Source of the DNA: Chloroflexota bacterium
GTDB taxonomy: Bacteria; Chloroflexota; Ktedonobacteria; Ktedonobacterales; Ktedonobacteraceae
Direction of reading: 5' to 3'
Assembly: GCA_902810755.1 (NCBI GenBank)
Contig: CADDYT010000174.1
Span: 1 to 12,332, forward strand
DNA: 12,332 nt
A program made the translations under genes and the position numbers. A model generated the notes under the pieces. The model worked only from the letters and a program-made list of their open reading frames with translations. It was not told the DNA's origin and ran no database searches. This document shows positions 1 to 6,888 of this stretch, one piece after another. Positions within the stretch are counted from its first letter, which is position 1; the number at the start of each line of letters is the position of its first letter.

Positions 1-1024
1 CAAATATTCTGGGGGTGGGGGGAACAACTGGCGCCGGTACCGATTGTTGTCCTGCCCATCCATGATCGGGAGTGTTGATGAACGTAGAGGCATCGGAAGC
101 AGGTACTCCCGGCGGGTAAGCTGCGGCGGTCGGGCCGGTAGAAGGACCCGATACGAGTGTCCGATCCTGTGATTGCGGCATCGGCGGCATAAGCACCGTT
201 TTATAGCCATCGTCATAACTGGCCGTCGCCAGCGCCCTGGCAAAAGCCTGCACGCTTGCAAAGCGCGCCCTGGGGTCTTTGGCTAAGGCGGTCATGATAA
301 TCTCCTCTACCTCCGATGGCAGGTTCGGCAGCGAGCCGCGCAGCGGCGGGGGCGCCGTCAACATATGTTTCGCCGCCACTTCAGTGAACGTGCCGGAGAA
401 AGGCAGCCTCCCTGCCAGCCATTCATAGACGGTGATGGCCAGCGCGTACTGGTCGCTGGCCGGGCGCGGGTGTTCCTGAATCTGTTCGGGGGCCATGTAG
501 GGAATCGTGCCGATGGCGAGCTGCGCGCTCTGCGAACTGGTGCCATGGGCAATGGTGGCGATACCGAAATCGCTGAGCAATACGTCGTCGCGCGGCCCGA
601 TCAGCATATTGTCCGGCTTGATATCGCGGTGAATAATTTTGCGGTCATGGGCGTACTGGAGTCCCTCCGCTACCTGCTGGACGTAGGCGACAACCCTGTT
701 CAACTCTACCTGCTGCCCGCGCGGATGCCGACGGCGCAGCGAGCCACCGGGGGCATAATCCATGACCAGGAAGGGAACGCCGTCGTTCAGCGCGAAGTCG
801 AGTACCCTCACAATATGAGGATGGATCAGCGAGACGATGGTCTCGGCCTCATTATGAAACTTCTCAATATCCTCTTCGCTCAAATGCGTCGCAAGGATTT
901 TGAGGGCAGCGCGCTGCCCCGTCAGGCGGATGTGCTGGCCCAGATAGACCTCAGCGAAGCCGCCGCGCCCGAGAAATTGAATGAGGCGATAATTGCCCCA
1001 TTGCTCACCGACACGATCTTTCAT
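1..1024 (-). CDS. Hanks-type Ser/Thr protein kinase, C-terminus off the window (partial)
   Basis: The reading frame is open from ATG at 1024 to the left edge (341 residues, no stop), so the gene is partial at its 3' end. The kinase domain spans about residues 12-265. It has the glycine loop LGRGGFAEVY (18-27), ATP-binding Lys42, alphaC Glu59, catalytic loop HRDIKPDN (132-139, Asp134), DFG (152-154), APE (178-180) and SDQYALA (190-196), so all key residues for an active kinase are present. Residues from about 275 are Pro/Ser/Thr-rich linker, and further domains probably lie outside the window. The start is supported by GAGG at 1031-1034, six bases upstream, and by an in-frame TAG six codons upstream. 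It also matches the N-terminus of the second kinase here (4291-6057), whose linker leads to a membrane domain. The gene lies 107 bases downstream of the glycosyltransferase but has its own promoter. Substrate and signal are unknown. Confidence 0.93.
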   Translation of the reverse strand, partial: MKDRVGEQWGNYRLIQFLGRGGFAEVYLGQHIRLTGQRAALKILATHLSEEDIEKFHNEAETIVSLIHPHIVRVLDFALNDGVPFLVMDYAPGGSLRRRHPRGQQVELNRVVAYVQQVAEGLQYAHDRKIIHRDIKPDNMLIGPRDDVLLSDFGIATIAHGTSSQSAQLAIGTIPYMAPEQIQEHPRPASDQYALAITVYEWLAGRLPFSGTFTEVAAKHMLTAPPPLRGSLPNLPSEVEEIIMTALAKDPRARFASVQAFARALATASYDDGYKTVLMPPMPQSQDRTLVSGPSTGPTAAAYPPGVPASDASTFINTPDHGWAGQQSVPAPVVPPTPRIF

Positions 1025-1098
1025 CACTTTCCTCAACTATCTGTCAAAGACGGAAAATGAAACCCTCTGTGCCTGCAACCCTGACCGTACTGTTACGC

Positions 1099-1127
1099 AG
1101 TATAAAACACATGCCGCAAATAGTCAA
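1099..1127 (-). promoter_or_regulatory. sigma70-type promoter for the partial Ser/Thr kinase
   Basis: On the minus strand, a -35 box TTGACT (1127-1122) is followed by a 17-base spacer and a -10 box TATACT (1104-1099). Each hexamer differs from consensus by one base and the spacing is ideal. Transcription would start near 1092, giving a leader of about 70 nt before the ATG at 1024. The promoter lies just beyond the glycosyltransferase stop, so the kinase can be expressed independently. The inverted repeat TACTG-CGTAA-CAGTA (1088-1102) overlaps the -10 and probable start site and could be an operator. Confidence 0.65.
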
Positions 1128-1131
1128 TCAA

Positions 1132-2913
1132 TCAGGGAAGCAGCGACGAAGGATTGCGCGCCATTATGACGCAATAAATGGTATCGCCGCCCGTAATTTG
1201 ATGCACGATGTGAGTCTTCCAGTCGGCGGGTGGCCCCCATTTGCGTTGAAGCAGGTTCATTGGCCAGACCAGGTAATCATAATCGTAACTCTTTCTGCCA
1301 TAGGTCGTGACCAGAAATTGAAACTTGCCTGCCACCTTCGGGTTGGCAATATACCAGAGTACCGTTGCTGAGCCGCCAACAATGCCCACCGTGCCTCCTG
1401 TTTTGCTGTGGGCCATCAACCACTCGTCCGCGTCACGATAGCCAACATACATGACTTCGAGACTGCTATTTTCTCCATGAAAAAATTCGCTGGTATAGCC
1501 ATCCGCGTCCGGGATAGTCACGAGGCCGAGCAGGTGCGGCCCGGCCAGCGCCAGAGCGAGCAGGGCAAAGAGCGCGCCTGCCCGCCAGTTGAGGCGCGCC
1601 AGAGGGAAGCGAGCGGAATCGGCGGGCGCGCCTGCTCGCGCCGGAAAGAGGCGCCGGGCCAGGAACCTCGCCAGCAGGGTCAGGCCACATGCGCCCGCCA
1701 GGAAGAGCGGCGGCGCAACGGGCAGATAGTAGTGTGTGCCGACCAGAATGGTGAGCTGGCTGAATAAGAGCAGGGCATCAACAAGCCAGAAGAAGAGAAA
1801 AGCAGTGCTGGCAATGGCGTTGATAGAATCGCTGTTCCCCTGTACATTATGCCTGCCGCTTCCCGCGCGTGAGAAATGGAAACGGCCCAGTTGTAGCACG
1901 GCGAAGACGATGAAGAAGAGCGCGGGCAGGGTGACGAAGGCGCTGACTTTGGCAAAAAGCACGTAGAGGATCATCCAGGGTGGGACATGGGTGTAGACTT
2001 GCCCGGCCCAGAACGTGACGTGACCGGCGTCGGCATGCCCAAGCGAAAACGCGAGACTTTTGAGCAGGCGATGAAATGGGTCCAGCCAGATGGGCGGGTC
2101 AGCCAGAAAGAAACTGACGGGGATGAGACAAAGGCCGAGCAGCCACCAGCGCCAGGGCAGCGGCGGGCGTTCTTCTGTCGGCAGTTTGCGCTGCAGGGCA
2201 GCGTAGTAATAGACGGGAAAGGCAAAGATGGCCGGGACAATGAGAGCGGCAGGATATTTGCTGGCTCCTGCCAGACCGATCAATATGCCGCTGAGCGCGT
2301 AGAGACGGGGATGGCGGATAGCATGCCAGAGCAGCAGATAGGCCAGCGTAACCAGCGCGGTCATCGTCATATCCAGCATTGCCAGACCGCTGAAATAGAC
2401 AACCCAGGGACTGAACGCCAGGCTTAACGCTGCCAGCAGCGCGACGGTGCGTCCAAAGGGAGCGCGCCCCAGCGCGTAGATGCCCACCACCAGCGCCGTA
2501 CCGAGCAGCACGCTGATCAGGCGCGCCGGGAGAACGATATTTGTCGTATGGAGATGGCGCGCCACGTAGATAAACATGCCCATCAATAACTTGGCAAACG
2601 CGGGGTGTTCGTTGTTATAGAGCCAGTTGGAGCTGGTGATATTCAGTTGCTTCAGCAGCAAAATGTACCAGTTGCCCGCCGTTATATAAATAGGCTCATC
2701 AGTATTCACGTCTAGCTGGAACGCGAGCATAATGCGTGGGATGAAGGCGATCAGCGCCAGCAGGGCCAGAAAAGGCCATGCATCCGGCGAAAAGAGACCT
2801 TGCCGCCGCGTCGGCAGTTCCTGTGCCTTCTTCTCAAACGCGACTGGCGGCTGTTGTATCGCTTCATGCGCAAAGTGATCCTGTTCATCCTGATGAGGTG
2901 TGGTTGCGTTCAT
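1132..2913 (-). CDS. GT-C fold glycosyltransferase, PMT/ArnT-like (GT39-type) membrane protein
   Basis: The 593-residue polytopic membrane protein has a hydrophilic N-terminus (1-45). The first helix (about 46-65) is followed by LDVNTDEPIY (67-76), which matches the first extracytoplasmic loop of GT-C enzymes, where the acidic pair (Asp72/Glu73) is the expected catalytic site. NNEHPAFAKLL (100-110) resembles the HPPxxK region of protein O-mannosyltransferases, and AMLDMTMT (178-185) and GLAGASKYPA (213-222) also fit this family. Further helices run to about 465, followed by a soluble C-terminal part (466-593), probably extracytoplasmic. Known relatives transfer a sugar from a polyprenyl-phosphate donor to protein or lipid outside the membrane; the acceptor here cannot be told. 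AAGAGG (2926-2921) lies seven bases before the ATG. It lies downstream of the ten-helix membrane protein, same strand, with a 230-base gap. Protein mannosyltransferase, lipid A-type transferase and another GT-C subfamily remain open. Confidence 0.75.
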   Translation of the reverse strand: MNATTPHQDEQDHFAHEAIQQPPVAFEKKAQELPTRRQGLFSPDAWPFLALLALIAFIPRIMLAFQLDVNTDEPIYITAGNWYILLLKQLNITSSNWLYNNEHPAFAKLLMGMFIYVARHLHTTNIVLPARLISVLLGTALVVGIYALGRAPFGRTVALLAALSLAFSPWVVYFSGLAMLDMTMTALVTLAYLLLWHAIRHPRLYALSGILIGLAGASKYPAALIVPAIFAFPVYYYAALQRKLPTEERPPLPWRWWLLGLCLIPVSFFLADPPIWLDPFHRLLKSLAFSLGHADAGHVTFWAGQVYTHVPPWMILYVLFAKVSAFVTLPALFFIVFAVLQLGRFHFSRAGSGRHNVQGNSDSINAIASTAFLFFWLVDALLLFSQLTILVGTHYYLPVAPPLFLAGACGLTLLARFLARRLFPARAGAPADSARFPLARLNWRAGALFALLALALAGPHLLGLVTIPDADGYTSEFFHGENSSLEVMYVGYRDADEWLMAHSKTGGTVGIVGGSATVLWYIANPKVAGKFQFLVTTYGRKSYDYDYLVWPMNLLQRKWGPPADWKTHIVHQITGGDTIYCVIMARNPSSLLP

Positions 2914-3143
2914 AAATCCGCCTCTTTCGCTCTGAAGATCAAATGTTGCTACGGAGATTGCCTGTAATCGCGAAATATCCGTTCATGTTATACAACGAAT
3001 GAAGAGGGAGAAGAGGTATACCAGGATGCTCTATCGCTCTATTCCTGCTACTGGCTGCGCCAACTGTTGCAGCTTGCGGCAGCCACAGAAGCTTTCGCTT
3101 CCTGAAAATGGGAGAGCGCCTCTGCCAGCGTGTGAAAGAAGAT
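2914..3143. other. intergenic region with weak hairpins, no clear promoter
   Basis: The 230 bases between two leftward genes hold no convincing gene. A -10-like TATAAC is present on the minus strand (2992-2987), but no -35 match lies 16-18 bases upstream. Two short stems occur: GAAGC-TTTC-GCTTC (3088-3101; a GAAA loop on the minus transcript) and GGCTGC/GCAGCC (3053-3058 with 3079-3084). Neither is followed by a T-run on either strand, so neither is called a terminator. They could lower read-through from the upstream gene. Confidence 0.4.
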
Positions 3144-4202
3144 TTACCCTGTCTGCCCGGCAGGCATCCACGGGGGCAGCAACAGGTAACTCAGCGTCAG
3201 GCCAACGATGCCGGCCATGACCGTTGACCCCAGCCAGAGGTGGGTCGACCACTGAATGCCTTGATTCTGGATCATGATCGGCACAAAGTAGTCCAGATAG
3301 AATACCACCGGTACGGCAAAGGCGAAGATGCGCAGCGCGGCCAGCCGGTTGACCGATGGTTTCAAGCTCCACAGCAGCGCATCGATGATGACGCCTGAGA
3401 GCAGGGCCAGCGGAATCAACTGGTACTGGTTATCCTGGCCAAAGACGCTCATCAAGGCAATGTTGAGCGTCAGAACCAGTGTCAGGGTTCCGACGGGCAA
3501 CCGCCAGCGACGGAGTGCCAGCAAAATGACTCCCATCAATATTGCCGCCTGTAAGAGAACCGCCGCCGCTCCACGCGACTTTTCCGCGTCGCCCACCGAT
3601 GGGTCTGTTAGCAGCCAGGTCTGGACGAAGGGATGGGCGAAGGAGGTGAAAAAGGTGAAGAGCGACAGGATAGCCGTCAGCGAGATGATCGCCGGAAACA
3701 GTGTGGCCCAGCGTTGCTCTGATGGTGCGTCCGCGCGCCTCCATGCCGCGCGAAAAGGCCCACTCATGATGAGCAGCCCGCCCAGAGCCAGCAACAGGTG
3801 GGTGGGACTGAGAAATGGCTCGATACCCGTCTCGAAGCCGAAGAGGGTATGCCAGACCAGATCGCCCACTCCGGCGCAGGCGAAGATCGGTACGCCCAGC
3901 GCCGCGAACTCATACCCATCCGGGATAGCCTGCCACCACCGGTAGCCGCGCCTGTGGTTGATGAAGACCGTCAGAGCGAGTACGACCGCGCAGGTAGCAT
4001 ATCCCGCATAGAGGACGGCATGCCAAGGCGTAAAAAACGTGTTATCGACCTGTCCGTGACTGTGCGCCCAGCCATCCAGGAAGAGACCGCCCAGAAACCA
4101 GCAGATGAAAATGGTTATCAGGCGATCAAAACGCAGCCCTCCAATAAAGCGTCCTGGCGTTCTTGCCAGCGGCTGTTTAGTCACCAGTGTAGAATCTGCC
4201 AT
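3144..4202 (-). CDS. ten-helix membrane protein of unknown function with an outer-face His/Asp cluster
   Basis: I do not recognise a named family. The 352-residue protein has about ten hydrophobic segments (roughly 26-42, 61-80, 98-118, 133-150, 168-190, 211-230, 236-254, 261-279, 290-308, 320-341). Arg/Lys-rich stretches at the N-terminus and in loops 2-3, 4-5 and 6-7 put the N-terminus inside. On that topology Asp43, His47, His49, Asp53, His61, Asp114, His118, Glu124 and His135 all lie at or near the extracytoplasmic face, which suggests a metal or proton site (inference). It is homologous over its whole length to the membrane portion of the 618-residue protein at 7500-9356 but lacks the inserted propeller. 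The ATG at 4202 is chosen because GGAAGGA lies nine bases upstream (4218-4212); an in-frame ATG at 4244 has no ribosome binding site. The gap to the upstream kinase is 88 bases, with a possible internal promoter. Confidence 0.85.
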   Translation of the reverse strand: MADSTLVTKQPLARTPGRFIGGLRFDRLITIFICWFLGGLFLDGWAHSHGQVDNTFFTPWHAVLYAGYATCAVVLALTVFINHRRGYRWWQAIPDGYEFAALGVPIFACAGVGDLVWHTLFGFETGIEPFLSPTHLLLALGGLLIMSGPFRAAWRRADAPSEQRWATLFPAIISLTAILSLFTFFTSFAHPFVQTWLLTDPSVGDAEKSRGAAAVLLQAAILMGVILLALRRWRLPVGTLTLVLTLNIALMSVFGQDNQYQLIPLALLSGVIIDALLWSLKPSVNRLAALRIFAFAVPVVFYLDYFVPIMIQNQGIQWSTHLWLGSTVMAGIVGLTLSYLLLPPWMPAGQTG

Positions 4203-4232
4203 TGTGTTATGTCCTTCCCTGTGACTGTACGG

Positions 4233-4273
4233 GTATGCTGCCATTACTCAGTAGTATAGCCGTACCAGCATAC
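4233..4273. promoter_or_regulatory. 8-bp inverted repeat flanking a -10-like box upstream of the ten-helix membrane protein
   Basis: GTATGCTG (4233-4240) and CAGCATAC (4266-4273) are perfect inverted arms separated by 25 bases, with centres 33 bp apart, about three helical turns. Between them on the minus strand is a -10-like TATACT (4258-4253) without a good -35. The arrangement fits an operator around an activator-dependent promoter, or a long-loop hairpin in the leader or read-through transcript. There is no adjacent T-run, so an intrinsic terminator is not supported. Confidence 0.4.
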
Positions 4274-4290
4274 AAACACTATCTATTGCT

Positions 4291-6057
4291 TCACACTTGC
4301 AGTGTGTTATGTGCCTCTGCGCGCTTGCTTATGATTCCGTTGTAGCCAGCAAGCAGGAAAGGGAGCGCGAGCAGACTGATGATACAGGGGAGGGCCAACG
4401 TGAGAAAAGAAGACCACGCATCCACGAGAGTGGCGCCGGAAACCGCGATATCGCCAAATGCAGAGAAAGCCGTTCCTACAATGACCCCTACCGCGCTGCT
4501 CACGACGGCCATTGCAAGAGCAGCGGCGGTCTGGTAACGTCCCCGCGTCTTCAAGAACACGAGGCCAGCAAGCAAACCAATTAAGGGGCGACCAGCAGTC
4601 CAGGTCCAGGAAGCTCCATAATAGTCTACAGGGGCATTGTAGCCAGCAAAGGACACGCCGAGGAAAGCTCCGCCGATGATCGTGAGCAGGCCGACCCAGG
4701 GGCCAAACACGGCTGCCAGGAAGAGAGGAATGATCAGCGTGATTTCAGTGAAAACGATTCCTGTGGGAATGCTCTGATCAGAGATAGAGAGGATACTTGT
4801 TACGAGGGAACTGTCCTGTTGATACAAAAAATTGATGGGATAGTTGAGCAGGCCATAGAGCAGAGCGCCGCATACTGCGGCAATCAGCTGATTGCCGCTG
4901 ATACCCCATCGCTGCCAGAGCGCCTTTGCGCGCCCGGCAGGGGCAGGTCGCCGCTCGCCAGCAGCCTCTATTACGGCCTCTTCCGGCTGAGCAAGGGATG
5001 GCTCACCAGTTGTGACGGGCGTCGGATTTTCCGCCGAAGTTGGCTCTGAATGAGCCGTGAACAGCACAGGGGTAGGTGAAGAAGCCTGTGCCGGATTCGA
5101 CGCAGGGGTAGGTGATGACGCTGCTGCGGATGACGGTGACAGAGATGGCGGCTGTGGCTGCGCAGATGCGAGGCCGACAGCAGGCGGCTCTATGAGAGGA
5201 GTGTGAGGGAGAGAGATGTCTGCCACAGTGCTTATGCCATCCGGCAATTCCTGGCGGCTTGCCTGTTCCAGCGCGGTAGCAAAGGCCCTCACGCTTTTAA
5301 ATCGCTGAGTCGGGTCTTTGGCAAGCGCCGTCACTATCACCTGCTCTATCAGTATGGGGACTGATGGCGCTCTCTCACGTAAAGGTGGAGGTGGAGAAAA
5401 CATGTGCTGCGCGCAGACCTCGGAGAAAGAGCCATGAAATGGCCGATCTCCGCTAAGCCATTCATAAATGACCACCGCCAGGGCGTACTGATCGCTGGCC
5501 GGGCGGGGCCTTCCCTGAATCTGTTCGGGCGCCATGTAGCCAACCGTCCCGGCGACATCGGCGTTCTGGTAACGGGAACTCTGGGCTATGAGCGCGATGC
5601 CAAAATCGCCCAGCAGGATGTCGTCGCGTCGTCCCAGTAACATATTTTCCGGCTTGATGTCACGATGGATGAACTTCTCATCGTGCGCATATTGCAGCGC
5701 GTCGGCTATTTGTCGTGTATAGGAGACGACGCTTGCCAGCGGAACGAGGCTGCCTCGCGGATGGCGCTGCCGCAAAGTCCCCTTGGGGGCATAGTCGAGT
5801 ACAAGAAAAGGGACTTCATCCACGACACCGAAATCCAGCACGCGCACAATATGAGGATGCACCAGACGGGCGAGGGTGCGCGCCTCCCGAAGAAATGCCT
5901 CGAGATCATCGCCCTCTACTCTGGTCTGGAGCATCTTGAGAGCAACAGGCGTATTGAGATACACATGCTCCGCGAGGTACACATCGGCAAAACCACCGCG
6001 ACCGATGAGACTCGTGATGCGATAATTTCCCAACTGCTGTCCAATGTGGTCTGCCAT
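4291..6057 (-). CDS. Ser/Thr protein kinase fused to an ECF-S-like polytopic membrane domain
   Basis: The 588-residue protein has three parts. Residues 12-265 are a complete Hanks-type kinase domain: IGRGGFADVY (18-27), Lys41, alphaC Glu58, HRDIKPEN (131-138, Asp133), DFG (151-153), APE (177-179) and SDQYALA (188-194). Residues 285-380 are a Pro/Ser/Thr/Ala-rich linker with repeated SPTP-like motifs. Residues 390-572 hold about six hydrophobic segments (GALLYGLLNYPINF near 397-410, FGPWVGLLTIIGGAFLGV at 451-468) that resemble substrate-binding S components of ECF vitamin transporters; that assignment is by pattern only. The kinase would be cytoplasmic and tethered at its C-terminus. The ATG at 6057 is chosen over an in-frame ATG at 6108 because GAGGGGAG (6072-6065) lies seven bases upstream and the N-terminus then aligns with the other kinase here. 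No helix separates kinase and linker, so any ligand signal would come through the C-terminal membrane domain (inference). Confidence 0.93.
   Translation of the reverse strand: MADHIGQQLGNYRITSLIGRGGFADVYLAEHVYLNTPVALKMLQTRVEGDDLEAFLREARTLARLVHPHIVRVLDFGVVDEVPFLVLDYAPKGTLRQRHPRGSLVPLASVVSYTRQIADALQYAHDEKFIHRDIKPENMLLGRRDDILLGDFGIALIAQSSRYQNADVAGTVGYMAPEQIQGRPRPASDQYALAVVIYEWLSGDRPFHGSFSEVCAQHMFSPPPPLRERAPSVPILIEQVIVTALAKDPTQRFKSVRAFATALEQASRQELPDGISTVADISLPHTPLIEPPAVGLASAQPQPPSLSPSSAAASSPTPASNPAQASSPTPVLFTAHSEPTSAENPTPVTTGEPSLAQPEEAVIEAAGERRPAPAGRAKALWQRWGISGNQLIAAVCGALLYGLLNYPINFLYQQDSSLVTSILSISDQSIPTGIVFTEITLIIPLFLAAVFGPWVGLLTIIGGAFLGVSFAGYNAPVDYYGASWTWTAGRPLIGLLAGLVFLKTRGRYQTAAALAMAVVSSAVGVIVGTAFSAFGDIAVSGATLVDAWSSFLTLALPCIISLLALPFLLAGYNGIISKRAEAHNTLQV
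5067..5115 (-). repeat. 13-bp direct repeat in the kinase linker
   Basis: The plus-strand sequence CAGGGGTAGGTGA occurs at 5067-5079 and again, identical, at 5103-5115. The period is 36 bp, or 12 codons. Both copies encode SPTP in the low-complexity linker of the Ser/Thr kinase, which suggests local slippage or duplication. Confidence 0.6.
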
Positions 6058-6165
6058 GCCTGCTCTCCCCTCTTCGTGAATGAGACAGGATAGCCGATCA
6101 CCAGACATCGATGCTCACCACGAGAAGCCGCTGCTAAATACCGATTTTCCTCATGTAATGGGCCA

Positions 6166-6194
6166 ATTCTAGAGGAAACCGCTGTGGCTGTCAA
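6166..6194 (-). promoter_or_regulatory. strong sigma70-type promoter for the kinase-membrane fusion gene
   Basis: On the minus strand, TTGACA (6194-6189, perfect consensus) is followed by a 17-base spacer and TAGAAT (6171-6166, one mismatch). Transcription would start near 6159, giving a leader of about 100 nt to the ATG at 6057. It is the best promoter match in the window and could serve the whole leftward gene block. Confidence 0.75.
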
Positions 6195-6238
6195 GCGGAA
6201 AGCAAGACTGTGAGTTCCCCCTCTTCGCGCTCCGTACA

Positions 6239-6270
6239 ATCAGGACACGTATCAGGACAAAAGCGGGACA
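6239..6270 (+). repeat. helically phased short direct repeats, possible activator site
   Basis: ATCAGGACA occurs at 6239-6247 and 6251-6259, followed by a 7/9 match, AGCGGGACA, at 6262-6270. Start-to-start distances are 12 and 11 bp, about one helical turn. The array ends eight bases before the -35 box of the rightward promoter (6278). Such phased direct repeats are a known layout for oligomerising activators; the protein that binds here is unknown. Confidence 0.45.
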
Positions 6271-6277
6271 GCGCCCC

Positions 6278-6307
6278 ATGACAGTGAGACATCTCATCAA
6301 CTATACT
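6278..6307 (+). promoter_or_regulatory. sigma70-type promoter for the rightward gene cluster
   Basis: ATGACA (6278-6283, one mismatch to TTGACA) is followed by an 18-base spacer and TATACT (6302-6307, one mismatch to TATAAT). Transcription would start near 6314, about 34 nt before the ATG at 6348. It diverges from the leftward kinase promoter; the two -35 boxes are 83 bases apart and share one control region. Confidence 0.6.
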
Positions 6308-6347
6308 TCTTACAGAACACGACGACAACGATCATTGGGAGGAGTGC

Positions 6348-6833
6348 ATGAATCTCTATGGCCTGGTCAAAGTCTTGCACACCCTGGCAGTCACCGCTTT
6401 CATCTCCGGGGTGGTGGGACGCGCCTTGATTCGGACACGTTTGTTGCGCCTCGACGATATCCACATCGTCCGCGAGTTGGTCGACCTGGAAGGACACTTC
6501 GACCAATGGCTGGTAGTGCATGGGTCGACCGCGACACTGCTGACGGGTCCGCTATTGACATGGCCTGGCCATTGGCCGCCTGTCAATGCAGGCTTGCCCA
6601 CCTGGACCCTTGTTAGCACGGTCCTCTTTCTGGCAACGATCTCCCTCGTCATCTGGGTCTATATTCCTCGTGGGAGGGTCTTTAACAGGGTCTTTCAGGA
6701 TGCACTCGCACAAAAGCGCGTTACGGTTGAGTTGGGTGCGGTCTTATCCGGTCAGGTGATTCGCGCTAGCTACTTCTATGAATACATCATGCTTCCAGTA
6801 GTCCTTACGCTGATGGTAATCAAGCCATTTTGA
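6348..6833 (+). CDS. small integral membrane protein, DUF2269-like
   Basis: The 161-residue protein has about four hydrophobic segments (roughly 5-24, 56-72, 84-106, 143-158). The N-terminal KVLHTLAVTAFISG pattern with His11 in helix 1, and the overall size, fit the uncharacterised DUF2269 membrane family; this is pattern recognition and not a search result. Further His residues (His50, His58, His75) lie near the second segment. The start is well supported: GGGAGGAG at 6338-6345 lies close to the ATG, and a promoter with a short leader precedes it. The SnoaL-like gene begins 55 bases downstream on the same strand with no terminator between, so the two are probably co-transcribed. Function is unknown. 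Confidence 0.8.
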   Translation: MNLYGLVKVLHTLAVTAFISGVVGRALIRTRLLRLDDIHIVRELVDLEGHFDQWLVVHGSTATLLTGPLLTWPGHWPPVNAGLPTWTLVSTVLFLATISLVIWVYIPRGRVFNRVFQDALAQKRVTVELGAVLSGQVIRASYFYEYIMLPVVLTLMVIKPF

Positions 6834-6888
6834 ATCGATACCCTCTGATTATCCAGGGACAGACAGAGAACAGAAAGGAGTACAACTA

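Noticed and set aside
365..1060. Open frame of 231 codons on the plus strand
   Set aside because: It lies antisense to the Ser/Thr kinase, whose protein has every kinase motif. The plus-strand translation shows no recognisable domain and no ribosome binding site; long antisense frames are common in GC-rich DNA.
3088..3101. GAAGC-TTTC-GCTTC hairpin considered as a terminator of the ten-helix membrane gene
   Set aside because: It has only a five-base stem and no T-run on either strand; it is noted as part of the intergenic region.
4203..4244. Upstream in-frame ATG giving a 366-residue version of the ten-helix protein
   Set aside because: There is no ribosome binding site before it, and it falls within the inverted-repeat control region; the ATG at 4202 has GGAAGGA at suitable distance.
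4292..4306. Hairpin CACACT-TGC-AGTGTG at the end of the kinase gene, considered as a terminator
   Set aside because: The stem is short, lies within the last codons and stop, and is not followed by a T-run on the transcribed strand.
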